A stretch of 64,000 nucleotides of DNA from contig CAVSUJ010000002.1 of the NCBI GenBank assembly GCA_963731205.1, forward strand, positions 620,001 to 684,000, read 5' to 3'. A program made the position numbers and the translations under genes. The notes under the pieces were generated by a model. That model worked only from the letters and a program-made list of their open reading frames with translations, did no database searches and had not been told where the DNA came from. Source of the DNA: DATAZK01 sp963731205. GTDB taxonomy: Bacteria; Actinomycetota; Actinomycetes; Frankiales; Frankiaceae. Below, one piece after another: positions 15,881-23,918 of this stretch; positions within the stretch are counted from its first letter, which is position 1, and every line of letters starts with the position of its first letter.

Positions 15881-16852
15881 CTAAAGCGCGGCCGTCTGCG
15901 GCGCGTGCAGCCTGGAAGCGAGCAGCTGCTGACCGAGCCAGACCGTGGCTGCGGTGCCGACGACGATGAAGGCCGTTCCAAGCGCTGCCGGTGCCGCGCC
16001 CAGCCAGATGGACACGATGCCGACGGGAATCAGATAGATCGCCAGTGGAAGCAGCAGCTTGCCCAACGGATCTGCTCCCCCGGTCTCGACGCGACGCGGA
16101 TACCAGATCGTGAATTGGGCCGCCGCCAGCTCCGCCGCGAGCTGGATGACCCACCCCGTCCAGAGGTTGTTGTTGTTGTGCAGCACCGCATCCCCGTGCA
16201 ATGCGGCGAGGCCGGCGACGAGGAAGGCCACGGTCCACACGACGGTGATGACGTAGTTCAGATGCAGGAAGCGCGGATCGTTCCAACGGCTGCGGCTCAT
16301 GGTTTCGCGGGTGTACTGCAGGGTGATCGGCCGGCTGGCGAGCAGCGAGACGAGACACACGACGACGAAAGCCAGATTCGAGATCTCGCCGAACCACGTC
16401 TCCAGCCATCTACTGGTGGCCGCCGACACCGCGAGGCCCATCACGAGGAAGGCGAGGAGGCTGGCCGCGTCGACGACATTGAGCACCTTCAGGTGACGTC
16501 CTCGCAGCCGGTCCAAGGCGATGAAGGCCACCGACATCGCCAGTGAAACCAGCACGGAGAAGATGAACCGTCCCGGCCCGACCAGTACCGACAACGCGAT
16601 CCAGGGGGCCCATCCCAGCAGCGGACTGTCCGTAGCTGTTCGGAGCAGGGCCGCCGCACCGCGCCGGGCAGCGACTCGCATCTTGCCCCCCGGACGAACA
16701 GTTCGTTGGCGACCACCTGGCACCCGCGTCGGCATTCTCCCCCGCCCCCCAGCGCGCTCGCTCAGACGTAGGGCCTCGGCCGCAGAGACGAGGCCGACGG
16801 CGGCCAGCAGTTCGAGCACTCCGAGCGTCTTGACGAACCGACGAGGGCGCAC
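15881..16852 (-). CDS. Multipass membrane protein of unknown function
   Basis: A 323-residue protein I cannot assign. The C-terminal two-thirds has about seven hydrophobic helices and a central conserved-looking stretch ITLQYTRETMSRSRWNDP, HLNYVITVVWTVAF, then WTGWVIQLAAELAA. The first 60 residues are one hydrophobic helix followed by an Arg/Gly-rich linker (GGRGRMPTRVPGGRQRTVRP) that looks out of place, so the start may be later (Met at about residue 58) or the linker may hold a compensated frame error. The zinc-finger gene lies 14 bp upstream in the same direction. Confidence 0.65.
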   Translation of the reverse strand: MRPRRFVKTLGVLELLAAVGLVSAAEALRLSERAGGRGRMPTRVPGGRQRTVRPGGKMRVAARRGAAALLRTATDSPLLGWAPWIALSVLVGPGRFIFSVLVSLAMSVAFIALDRLRGRHLKVLNVVDAASLLAFLVMGLAVSAATSRWLETWFGEISNLAFVVVCLVSLLASRPITLQYTRETMSRSRWNDPRFLHLNYVITVVWTVAFLVAGLAALHGDAVLHNNNNLWTGWVIQLAAELAAAQFTIWYPRRVETGGADPLGKLLLPLAIYLIPVGIVSIWLGAAPAALGTAFIVVGTAATVWLGQQLLASRLHAPQTAAL

Positions 16853-16866
16853 GTGCAGCCGGGGAT

Positions 16867-17220
16867 CTAATGCAGGTGGCGCTGCCAGTCAGGTGGGACG
16901 TGTCCGGCTGGGCCGGGAGCCGGCTGGTCCAGCGGGTGACTGTCGGGAGGCGCGAGGGCAGGGCCCTCGGCGTAGGCGTCGGTCTCGAAGTCCCAGAACC
17001 AGTCCTCGCCCGGCTCGAAGCTCTGGATGTAGCGGTGACCGCTCGCGTGGAAATGCCCTCGGGCGTGCTGCTGTGGCGAGGAATCGCAGCACCCGATGTG
17101 CCCGCACTGCGCGCAGCGGCGCAAGTGAAACCACCACCCCGACGGGTCCTGGCCGAGGCACTCGGCGCAGCCCGTTCCTGACGGCGCAGCGCCAAGATCA
17201 ATTGCTGGGTTCTCCGTCAT
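16867..17220 (-). CDS. UBP-type zinc-finger protein
   Basis: A 117-residue protein with a UBP (ubiquitin-hydrolase-type) zinc finger: CAEC, RRCAQCGHIGCCDSS, then HARGHFHASGH, supplying the Cys and His ligands (about residues 17-60). A short acidic and Pro-rich tail follows. Such small proteins are common in actinobacteria and unexplained. The ATG at 17220 has GAGGAG upstream and is preferred over 17244. It lies in a row with the membrane protein and after the gluconokinase gene, all on the same strand. Confidence 0.85.
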   Translation of the reverse strand: MTENPAIDLGAAPSGTGCAECLGQDPSGWWFHLRRCAQCGHIGCCDSSPQQHARGHFHASGHRYIQSFEPGEDWFWDFETDAYAEGPALAPPDSHPLDQPAPGPAGHVPPDWQRHLH

Positions 17221-17287
17221 CTCGCACTCCTCGGGTGCCGACATGGACGAGATCTTCTCGGGATAGTCAACCGCGCTTTCGTGCGCA

Positions 17288-17785
17288 TCAGCCCAGCCGT
17301 AGTGCCTGCACGATCTGGGCCGCCTGCTCTGCGGCGGAGGGGCCGATGTCGATGGTCAACGAGTTCTCATCCGGCTCCGGCGGCTCGAGGTCTGCGAACT
17401 GCGAGTCGAGCAGGGTGGAGGGCATGTAGTGACCGTGCCGCTTGGCAAGACGCCCGGCGATCAAGTCGTGCGTGCCGTGCAAGTAGACGAACGTGACCCC
17501 AGGTGCGCGCAGCCGATCGCGATAGGCGCGCTTGAGCGCTGAGCACGTGATGATCCCGGAACGGCCTGTCTCCAACTGGTGGTGGATCCACTCGGCGACC
17601 CGGTCCAGCCACGGCCAGCGGTCCGCATCCGTCAGCGGGTGGCCCGCCGCCATCTTCGCGACGTTGACCTCGGGATGCAGGTCGTCGCCCTCTTCGAAAT
17701 CCCATGACAACCGACCTGCCAGCAGGCCCGCCACCGTCGACTTTCCCGAACCGGAGACACCCATCAGGACGAGGACGGTGGCCAC
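17288..17785 (-). CDS. gntK: Gluconokinase
   Basis: A 165-residue gluconokinase (GntK/IdnK type) phosphorylating D-gluconate to 6-phosphogluconate with ATP. The Walker A loop GVSGSGKST is at residues 9-17, and the family segments EEGDDLHP, NVAKMAAGHPLTDADRWPWL, then TCSALKRAYRD follow in order. Length is standard. The product would enter the pentose phosphate pathway in the cytoplasm. No gluconate permease or dehydratase is nearby. Confidence 0.93.
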   Translation of the reverse strand: MATVLVLMGVSGSGKSTVAGLLAGRLSWDFEEGDDLHPEVNVAKMAAGHPLTDADRWPWLDRVAEWIHHQLETGRSGIITCSALKRAYRDRLRAPGVTFVYLHGTHDLIAGRLAKRHGHYMPSTLLDSQFADLEPPEPDENSLTIDIGPSAAEQAAQIVQALRLG

Positions 17786-17869
17786 GAGTCGACGGTACGG
17801 CTCACTCCGGCATTACTCAGGCGTTACGGCCTTGGGATCAACTCCCGTTACCAGCAATCGGGAGAACAC

Positions 17870-18589
17870 ATGAAGAGGTCCGCCGTCCCCAGCGCCGCCG
17901 CCCTCGCGGCGGTCTGCCTGATCGCGACAGGCTGCTCGAAGAGCAGCTCGGGAAACGCGAATGCAGCAGGCACCCCCAAGGCGTCGAACGCCGCCACCAC
18001 TTCGGGCGATTCCGGAGGCGGTGGTGGGCCGACGTGCAAGCAACTCACCTTCGCGCAGGTGCAGCCCCTGATCGACATCAAGGTGATCAGCCTGAAGACG
18101 ACCGCGCTGAACATCGGTGGCACCGGACAGCAGTGCGAGTTCGACGCGAAGGGCTCGGATTCCACCGGCGCCATCACCGTCCAGGTGCTCCGCGGCTCGG
18201 GCGGCACCCAGGCCTACAACGAAGCTGTCACCGGCGAGGACAAGCCGGTCGCGGTTCCCGGCGTCGGCGACAAGGCCAGCCGTGACACCGAGAGCGGCAG
18301 CGTCAGCGCGCTGAAGGGCGACCTGTTCTGCTCCGTCACGTACAGCTCCAGCGACGAGATCCCTGGAGTAGGCCCGCTGGAGGAGGCTCACGGCGCGACC
18401 AACAACATCGGCGAGAACTACTACGACACGATCGCGCAGGCGATGGGCACCCTGTGCAACCGCGTCTACGGCACCGGCAGCACGACACCCGATCTCAGCA
18501 GCCTGATCCAAGCGGACGCGACTGCCTCGCCGTCTGACGACGGCGGCCTGCCGAGCGCCACGTTGCCGACCGACGGGCCGTCCAACTGA
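17870..18589 (+). CDS. Secreted lipoprotein, DUF3558-like
   Basis: A 239-residue predicted lipoprotein. Signal peptide: MKRSAV, then a hydrophobic stretch and a lipobox ending IATGC (Cys22). A Ser/Gly/Ala-rich linker (about residues 23-52) leads to a domain of about 150 residues resembling DUF3558-type actinobacterial lipoproteins, with three Cys (CKQL, QCEF, LFCSVTY). The C-terminal tail is Ser/Asp/Pro-rich. It would be anchored on the outer face of the membrane; function unknown. It converges with the NlpC/P60 gene, 3 bp away. Confidence 0.78.
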   Translation: MKRSAVPSAAALAAVCLIATGCSKSSSGNANAAGTPKASNAATTSGDSGGGGGPTCKQLTFAQVQPLIDIKVISLKTTALNIGGTGQQCEFDAKGSDSTGAITVQVLRGSGGTQAYNEAVTGEDKPVAVPGVGDKASRDTESGSVSALKGDLFCSVTYSSSDEIPGVGPLEEAHGATNNIGENYYDTIAQAMGTLCNRVYGTGSTTPDLSSLIQADATASPSDDGGLPSATLPTDGPSN

Positions 18590-18592
18590 CGC

Positions 18593-19801
18593 TCACAGGA
18601 ATCTGATCGCTCCCAGCAGACCGTCGGTGTAGACGGGGGTGATGGCGATCGTGGTGCCGGTGTGCGCGGCCGAGATCATCATGCCGTTGCCGAGGTAGAG
18701 CGCCACGTGCGTGACGTAGCCGGGCGCGGTCGGATCTCCTGCCCACGCCAGCACGTCGCCGGGCTGGGCCGCCGCGTAGGACACGTGCGGGCCGGCCACC
18801 CATTGCTCGGCGGCGCTGCGCGGGAGGGAGACGCCGATCTGCTGGAAGGACCACTGGGTGAAGCCCGAGCAGTCGAAGGCGCTGGGACCCGCTGCGCCGT
18901 ACACGTAAGGCAATCCGATACGCGATTGGGCCGCGGCGAACAGCGCGGCGAGGCGGCTGCCCGAGGCGGGCGCAGGGAGCGAAACCGCGGCAGGTGCTGG
19001 CGTTGTCACCGCGCCGGTCACCGCCCCGCCGGTGGCAGCGGCCGGAGCCACGGCACTGGTCGCCGGCACCGCGGACGGCTGCGGCAGCGGGGGCAACTCC
19101 CGCAAGGGGCTCACCGTCGCCGCTGAACCAAAGGACTTGCGTAGCGAATCGGTGAGCGTTCGCAGGTTGGCGGCGGGTGCGCTGAGCAGCAGCCCGGCAC
19201 CTGCCGGCAAGCCGAGTGACGCGGCCTTACCGGCCGAGACGACAGCGTCAGCACCAGGAATGCCGACCGTGTCGAACGCGCCGAGACGCAGCGGGAGGGT
19301 CCGGCGACCGGCGAGCGCCACCGTGCCGCCGAGTGGCAGGTCGAGCTCCTTCGCGGCGTCGAACGAGGTGGTCAGCTCGCCACCGGCGATTGCCGTCCAG
19401 AGCGGATCGGACTTCGCGGTCGTCGCGACGGCCCAGTTGCGGAAGCTGCTCGGGTCGACCCCGAGCGTGGTGATGGGTGAACCGCGCAGCCGGGTCGTCC
19501 CGTAAGCGAAGGTGGTCGCCTGCTGGACTCCGGGGAGACGTTGCGCGGCCGCGACAGCGGCCGGACCCAAGCTCTTCGCCGAGGTGATGAGGACGTCCGC
19601 CTCCACCAGCCGGCCGAGCGGCGCAACGGTCGGACTCGGGGTGGGAACCGGCGTGGGAGTCCGGACACTCGATGCGGCCGGACGCGTCTGGGGGGCGAGC
19701 TTGACGGCGGCGACGCCCACCGACGCGCACAGGACCACCACCACGGCGGCGGCGATGCGCTGCGTCCAACGCCAGGCCGGACTGGGGAACCCGGTGCCCA
19801 T
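18593..19801 (-). CDS. NlpC/P60 peptidoglycan hydrolase with an extra N-terminal domain
   Basis: A 402-residue exported protein. After an uncleaved or signal helix (about 13-33) and a Pro/Thr linker comes a domain of about 190 residues (VEADVLITSAKSLGPAAV, TTLGVDPSSFRNWAV, then LGAFDTVGIPGADAVVS) that resembles the extracellular part of MacB/FtsX-type ABC permeases. The C-terminal 115 residues are an NlpC/P60 endopeptidase domain with Cys in AFDCSGFTQW, His in THVALYLG and His in SAAHTG. It probably cleaves peptidoglycan stem peptides. The domain combination is unusual; the MacB-like reading is my inference from pattern. Confidence 0.85.
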   Translation of the reverse strand: MGTGFPSPAWRWTQRIAAAVVVVLCASVGVAAVKLAPQTRPAASSVRTPTPVPTPSPTVAPLGRLVEADVLITSAKSLGPAAVAAAQRLPGVQQATTFAYGTTRLRGSPITTLGVDPSSFRNWAVATTAKSDPLWTAIAGGELTTSFDAAKELDLPLGGTVALAGRRTLPLRLGAFDTVGIPGADAVVSAGKAASLGLPAGAGLLLSAPAANLRTLTDSLRKSFGSAATVSPLRELPPLPQPSAVPATSAVAPAAATGGAVTGAVTTPAPAAVSLPAPASGSRLAALFAAAQSRIGLPYVYGAAGPSAFDCSGFTQWSFQQIGVSLPRSAAEQWVAGPHVSYAAAQPGDVLAWAGDPTAPGYVTHVALYLGNGMMISAAHTGTTIAITPVYTDGLLGAIRFL

Positions 19802-19843
19802 GTCTCACTGAACGACCCAGCGGTCGAGCAGTGACGGGCGTCG

Positions 19844-20287
19844 CTAGTCAGGCAGGCGGTTCAACACGCTCGTCATCTGCTGGACAGTCTCGTCACCCAG
19901 CCGCTCGAACTCCCGGCGCATGATCGGGTCGGCAAGCTTGGCGAGCCCATGGAAGACGATGTTCGAGTCGTACGTGATCGAGGTGCCGGTACCGGACTGC
20001 TGGAACGTGATGTCGTCGGTCGACGTGGCCGTCTTGTTGGTGCCGACGAACGTCAGCCTGGCGGCCTCCAACCGGTCGAGCCGGTAGCTCAGTTCCGTCT
20101 CCTTGCCACGCACCTTCGAGACGTTGTGCCATTTCGTACCGACGACGACGGGATCCGCCGCCGACCCGTCGCGCTCGCAGCGCTCGGTGCCCGGGTCCCA
20201 CGCCTCGGCATGCGCGAAGTCCTTGAGGTAGTCGACGACGAGATCGATGGGAGGATCGACGGTGAAGGTGCGCTGGACGTGAACCAC
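19844..20287 (-). CDS. SRPBCC-family (START-like) protein
   Basis: A 147-residue SRPBCC / polyketide-cyclase-like fold protein. It starts VHVQRTFTVDPPIDLVVDYL with the typical first strand and helices, has the VGTKWHNVSKV hairpin and the long C-terminal helix MRREFERLGDETVQQM. It binds a hydrophobic ligand of unknown identity. It is divergent from the ECF41-controlled epimerase gene, so the promoter region between them is shared. Confidence 0.82.
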   Translation of the reverse strand: MVHVQRTFTVDPPIDLVVDYLKDFAHAEAWDPGTERCERDGSAADPVVVGTKWHNVSKVRGKETELSYRLDRLEAARLTFVGTNKTATSTDDITFQQSGTGTSITYDSNIVFHGLAKLADPIMRREFERLGDETVQQMTSVLNRLPD

Positions 20288-20360
20288 TGGTGCTCCTTGG
20301 ATTCTGCTGCTTTCTCCCTTCCGTTCCCCCCTGGTGAGTTTCGATGCGACGACCGGCCCA

Positions 20361-20387
20361 TGTCACAAAGGGGGGTGTCGTCTCGTC
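20361..20387 (+). promoter_or_regulatory. ECF41-type promoter, epimerase/sigma operon
   Basis: TGTCACA (20361-20367), a 16-bp spacer, then CGTC (20384-20387). This matches the -35/-10 pattern described for ECF41 sigma factors (TGTCACA-N16-CGTC). It lies 45 bp upstream of the epimerase ATG, whose downstream gene is an ECF41 sigma factor, so the operon is probably autoregulated. Confidence 0.85.
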
Positions 20388-20431
20388 TCGGGTTGGCAGA
20401 CAAGACGTGCGGCGATCTGGAGGTGGTAGCG

Positions 20432-21364
20432 ATGCAGGTATTCGTGGCTGGTGGCAGCGGCGTCCTGGGCCGGCGGCTGGTGCCGCAGCTGGTGGCTCGG
20501 GGCCACCGGGTGACGGCGACGACGACGAGCACGGCCAAGCTGGAGATGCTGACGGGCCTCGGGGCGGAGGCGGTCGTGATGGACGGCCTGGATGCCGCAT
20601 CTGTCGGTGAAGCCGTGGCCTCGGCCCGGCCTGACGTGATCGTCCACCAGATGACGGCGATCTCGGTGACGCACGCCGGCAAGCCTGACATCAAGCACCC
20701 CGACCGCTGGTTCGCCAAGACCAACCGGCTGCGCACGGAGGGCACCGATCACTTGATCTCGGCGGCCGAGGCGGTGGGCGTTCCCCATTTCGTCGCACAG
20801 GGATACGGCAGCTGGAACGGAATCCGTGAGGGTGGCTGGGTCAAGACCGAGCAGGATCCGCTCGACAGGCTCGAAGGAATGGCGGCGCAGGTGCAGATGG
20901 ACGCCATGAGCCACGTGGAGGAGGCCGTCCTCGGAGCCGACGGCGCCGTCCTGCGCTACGGCTCTTTCTACGGGCCCGACGCGATCGACGACCAGGTCGA
21001 ACTGCTGCGCAAGCGCCAGTACCCACTGGTGGGGCGCGGCACCGGGTACACCTCCTTCGTGCATCTCGATGACGCCGCCAGCGCGACCGTTCTCGCGGTG
21101 GAGCAGAAGGCCAGGGGCCTGTACAACATCGTCGACGACGAGCCGGCGCCGGCGAGCGAATGGCTGCCCTACCTTGCCGCGAGCGCGGGAGCCAAGAAGC
21201 CGTTCCGGGTACCGGTCTGGCTGGCCCGGCTCTTGGCCGGCGACCTGGCGGTGGTGATGATGACAGAGGGTCGCGGCTTCTCCAACGCCAAAGCCAAGCG
21301 TGAGCTCGGGTGGCAGCTGCGATACCCGTCATGGCGGGAAGGATTCAAGGTAGCGCTGGCATGA
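20432..21364 (+). CDS. NAD(P)-dependent epimerase/oxidoreductase, ECF41-linked
   Basis: An extended-SDR protein of 310 residues. The Rossmann motif FVAGGSGVLGRRL opens the protein; the central region has VAQGYGSWNG, then LRYGSFYGPDA, and the C-terminus reads RELGWQLRYPSWREGF, as in NAD-epimerase-like proteins. The ATG at 20432 is preceded by GGAGGTGG. Its stop overlaps the ATG of the sigma gene (ATGA). Epimerases or oxidoreductases are among the partners recorded next to ECF41 sigma factors. Substrate is unknown. Confidence 0.9.
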   Translation: MQVFVAGGSGVLGRRLVPQLVARGHRVTATTTSTAKLEMLTGLGAEAVVMDGLDAASVGEAVASARPDVIVHQMTAISVTHAGKPDIKHPDRWFAKTNRLRTEGTDHLISAAEAVGVPHFVAQGYGSWNGIREGGWVKTEQDPLDRLEGMAAQVQMDAMSHVEEAVLGADGAVLRYGSFYGPDAIDDQVELLRKRQYPLVGRGTGYTSFVHLDDAASATVLAVEQKARGLYNIVDDEPAPASEWLPYLAASAGAKKPFRVPVWLARLLAGDLAVVMMTEGRGFSNAKAKRELGWQLRYPSWREGFKVALA

Positions 21365-22297
21365 CCGAGGTCCGACAAGCTCTCGGAATTCGAAGAGCTG
21401 CGGTCGCTGCTGTTCGCGATCTCCTACCGGATCCTGGGCAGCGTGACCGAGGCCGAGGACGCGGTGCAGGAAACCTGGCTGCGGTACGCGGCTTCGCCGA
21501 CGAAGCCGACGTCGGCGAAGTCGTTCCTGTCGGCGATCGTCACCCGGATCTCGATCGACGTCCTCCGCTCGGCCCGCGTCAGGCGCGAGGAGTACGTCGG
21601 GCCGTGGTTTCCCGAGCCTCTGCTGAGCGATCCGTACCAGGATCCGGAACGTTCGGCGCAGCTCGCCGACTCGGTGTCGATGGCTGCGCTGCTTCTGCTC
21701 GAGCGGCTCTCACCGCTCGAGCGCGCAGTCTTCGTGCTGCGCGAGGTGTTCGCCTTCGACTTCCCCGAAATCGCTGCAACCATTGGGCGTTCGGAGGTCG
21801 CCTGCCGCCAGTTGGCCACCCGCGCACGGCGCCACATGGACGCCGGCCGCCCGCGGTTCGAGGCCGATCGGCGCGAGCGTGAAGAACTCTCCAGCCGCTT
21901 CTTCGACGCCTTCAAGGAAGGGGACGTCGATGGGCTACGCGAACTGCTGGCTGCCGACGTCCACATGGTCGGCGACGGCGGTGGCAAGGCGCCGCAGTGG
22001 AAGCGCGGGATCCTCGGCGCCGACAACGTCGCCCGGGTGCTCGCTGTGCTCGCCCCCTCGCTGGTCCGGGTCGGCGGCGCCATCGAACCGCACGAGGTGA
22101 ACGGCCAGCCGGGCGCGATCTTCTACGACCGCGACGGCAAGGTCCTCGCGACGTGGGTACTCGACATCCTCGAAGGGCAGATCCAGGCGATCCGCTCCGT
22201 GCTGAACCCCGACAAGCTCCAGCACGTGGGGCCCGTGGCGGACAGCTGGACCGTCTTCCGCGAGGCGATGCAGTCGCGGCGATCACCTGACAGATGA
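21361..22297 (+). pseudogene. ECF41 sigma factor, start out of frame
   Basis: An ECF41-family sigma factor with sigma regions 2 and 4 plus a SnoaL-like C-terminal extension. Coding conservation starts at about 21377 (the segment EFEELRSLLFAISYRILGS, then VTEAEDAVQETW), but no ATG, GTG or TTG precedes it in that frame; the first in-frame one is GTG 21443, which would cut into region 2. The coupled ATG at 21361 (ATGA overlap with the epimerase) is one frame off. Skipping one base between 21369 and 21374 gives MTEADKLSEFEELR, a normal start. The C-terminal DGGGK and NPDKLQHVGPVADSW motifs are those of ECF41. Otherwise intact, so a one-base insertion or a sequence error is likely. Confidence 0.85.
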
Positions 22298-22305
22298 GAG
22301 GCAGA

Positions 22306-22334
22306 CCGGCCCGGATCGCGACATCCCGGGCCGG
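22306..22334. terminator. Hairpin terminator between convergent genes
   Basis: CCGGCCCGG (22306-22314) and CCGGGCCGG (22326-22334) are perfect 9-bp arms around an 11-bp loop, between the convergent sigma gene and the CMD gene. There is no T-run, as is usual in GC-rich actinobacteria. It could serve both genes. Confidence 0.65.
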
Positions 22335-22348
22335 CCCGCTTCCTCAGC

Positions 22349-22834
22349 TCACTGGTTCGCGAGGCTGTCCATCATCCCGGCCTGGAAGGAACCACCGGCG
22401 TAGTTGAGGATCACGCTCATCCGGTTGGTCGCGTTGATCAGGGAGATGCAAGCGACCAGTGCGGCGATCTGATCGTCGTCATAGTGCTTGGTGACGTGTG
22501 CCCACGTGTCGTCGGAAACGCCGTGGGCATCGGCGATCAGGGTGCCCTCCTCGGCGAGCGCCAGAGCAGCGCGCTCGGCCTCGGTGAACACGGTGCTGTG
22601 GCGCCAGCCGGCGACCAGGTGGAGCCGAAGCGGGGTCTCGCCGGCAGCAGCCGCTTCCTTGGTGTGGATGTCGATGCACCAGCCGCAGCCGTTGATCTGA
22701 CTCGCGCGCAGTGCGACCAGCTCGAGCGTGAGCTTGGGCAGCGACGATTGCTCGATCGCCAGGTTGACGTTGAAGAGCCGCTTGCCGATCTTGGCGCCGA
22801 GCTCGTTGGTCATCAGGTCGATACGGGGTTCCAT
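22349..22834 (-). CDS. AhpD/carboxymuconolactone-decarboxylase-like protein
   Basis: A 161-residue alkylhydroperoxidase D-like protein of the CMD superfamily. The redox motif is NGCGWCIDIHTKEA, with CxxC and the downstream His, so a peroxidase-type function with paired Cys is likely. The C-terminal ACISLINATNRMSVILNYAGG is typical of the family. The ATG at 22834 (GAGGACG upstream) is preferred over a longer frame from 22885. It lies between the two ECF41 sigma genes, one of the partner classes known for that family, and has an ECF41-like promoter. Confidence 0.9.
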   Translation of the reverse strand: MEPRIDLMTNELGAKIGKRLFNVNLAIEQSSLPKLTLELVALRASQINGCGWCIDIHTKEAAAAGETPLRLHLVAGWRHSTVFTEAERAALALAEEGTLIADAHGVSDDTWAHVTKHYDDDQIAALVACISLINATNRMSVILNYAGGSFQAGMMDSLANQ

Positions 22835-22887
22835 TGGCTTCGTCCTCACTCGTGACGTCGTGTGCGCTGTGCACCGGACGACCACAA

Positions 22888-22915
22888 GACGCCGGAGCGC
22901 CCCTCTCCTGTGACA
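22888..22915 (-). promoter_or_regulatory. ECF41-like promoter, CMD gene (17-bp spacer)
   Basis: On the minus strand TGTCACA (22915-22909), a 17-bp spacer and CGTC (22891-22888). The match to the ECF41 pattern is exact apart from one extra spacer base. It lies about 54 bp upstream of the CMD ATG. Confidence 0.6.
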
Positions 22916-22949
22916 GCGGGAATCGAGAGGCCGCCCACCGCCGCGCAGA

Positions 22950-22976
22950 TGTCACAACCCGGCGGGGTCAGACGTC
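22950..22976 (+). promoter_or_regulatory. ECF41-type promoter, second sigma gene
   Basis: TGTCACA (22950-22956), a 16-bp spacer, then CGTC (22973-22976), an exact match to the ECF41 promoter pattern, 42 bp upstream of the second sigma start. Together with the CMD promoter on the other strand it forms a divergent pair with facing -35 elements only about 35 bp apart. Confidence 0.85.
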
Positions 22977-23017
22977 TTGGGTTGGTATGCGCACGAGGAA
23001 ACAGGGAGGAGCTCGCC

Positions 23018-23912
23018 ATGAGCGAGCGTGACATCGACTCCGCGACGGAGAGCTTCGTCGCCCACCGCAACCTGCTTTTCACCGTCGCCTACGAGATGCT
23101 CGGCTCCGCGGCGGACGCCGAAGACGTCCTGCAGGAGACGTGGTTGCGGTGGATCGGCGTGGACCTGGCGACGGTGCGGGATCGACGCGCATATCTGGTC
23201 CGCATCACGACACGGCAGGCGCTGACCCGGCTACGGACATTCGGCCGGCGCAAGGAGTCCTACGTCGGCGCCTGGTTGCCCGAGCCGCTGCTGACGGCGC
23301 CCGATGTGGCCGAGGATGTCGAGCTGGCCGACAGCGTGTCGATGGCGATGCTGCTGGTGCTCGAGACGCTCAACCCGACCGAGCGGGCGGTGTTCGTACT
23401 GCGCGAGGTCTTCGATCTGGACTACGACGAGATCGCCGACGCTGTCGACAAGAGTCCGCCGGCTGTTCGGCAGATCGCCCACCGCGCACGCGCACATGTC
23501 GCGGCGCGCCGGCCGCGCGGCGCCGTCTCGGCAGCCCAGACGCGGGCTGCGCATCGCCGCGTTCCAACGAGCCGTAGAGACCGGCGATCTGCAGGGCCTG
23601 CTCGACCTGCTCGCCCCCGACGTCGTCCTCCTGGGAGACGGGGGCGGCATCAAGCAGGCGGTGCCCCGGCCGATCCTCGGTGCCGATCGAGTGGCTCGCC
23701 TGCTCGCCATCGGGATGCCGATCAGAGCCGGCGCGGTGGCAGTCGACACCGTGCAGATCAACGGGTTTCCCGCACTGATCATCCGCATCGACGGCGAGAT
23801 CGACGACGTCGTGGCGCTGCGCATCGACGACGGCCTGATCACCGGCCTCTACGTCGTACGCAATCCGGAGAAGCTTTCGCGGGTGGAGGAGCCGACCCAC
23901 GTGACGCGCTGA
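23018..23912 (+). pseudogene. ECF41 sigma factor (second copy), frameshifted
   Basis: A second ECF41 sigma factor. The first frame, from the ATG at 23018 (AGGGAGGA upstream), gives region 2 (AYEMLGSAADAEDVLQETWL) and region 4 (VFDLDYDEIADAVDKS, then RQIAHRARAHV). Homology then continues one frame later through the SnoaL-like extension (VETGDLQGLLDLLAPDVVL, DGGG, NPEKLSRV) to 23912. The shift is near 23550; skipping one base after QTRAA restores a usual ECF41 sequence. Unrepaired, the protein would keep both sigma domains but lose the regulatory C-terminal domain, which in ECF41 factors affects activity. It is either a true truncation or a one-base sequence error. Confidence 0.85.
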
Positions 23913-23918
23913 GCCGGA

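Noticed and set aside
19949..20431. N-terminal extension of the ECF41-linked epimerase
   Set aside because: It runs antisense to the SRPBCC gene and across the ECF41 promoter; the strong ribosome binding site and the Rossmann motif start at 20432.
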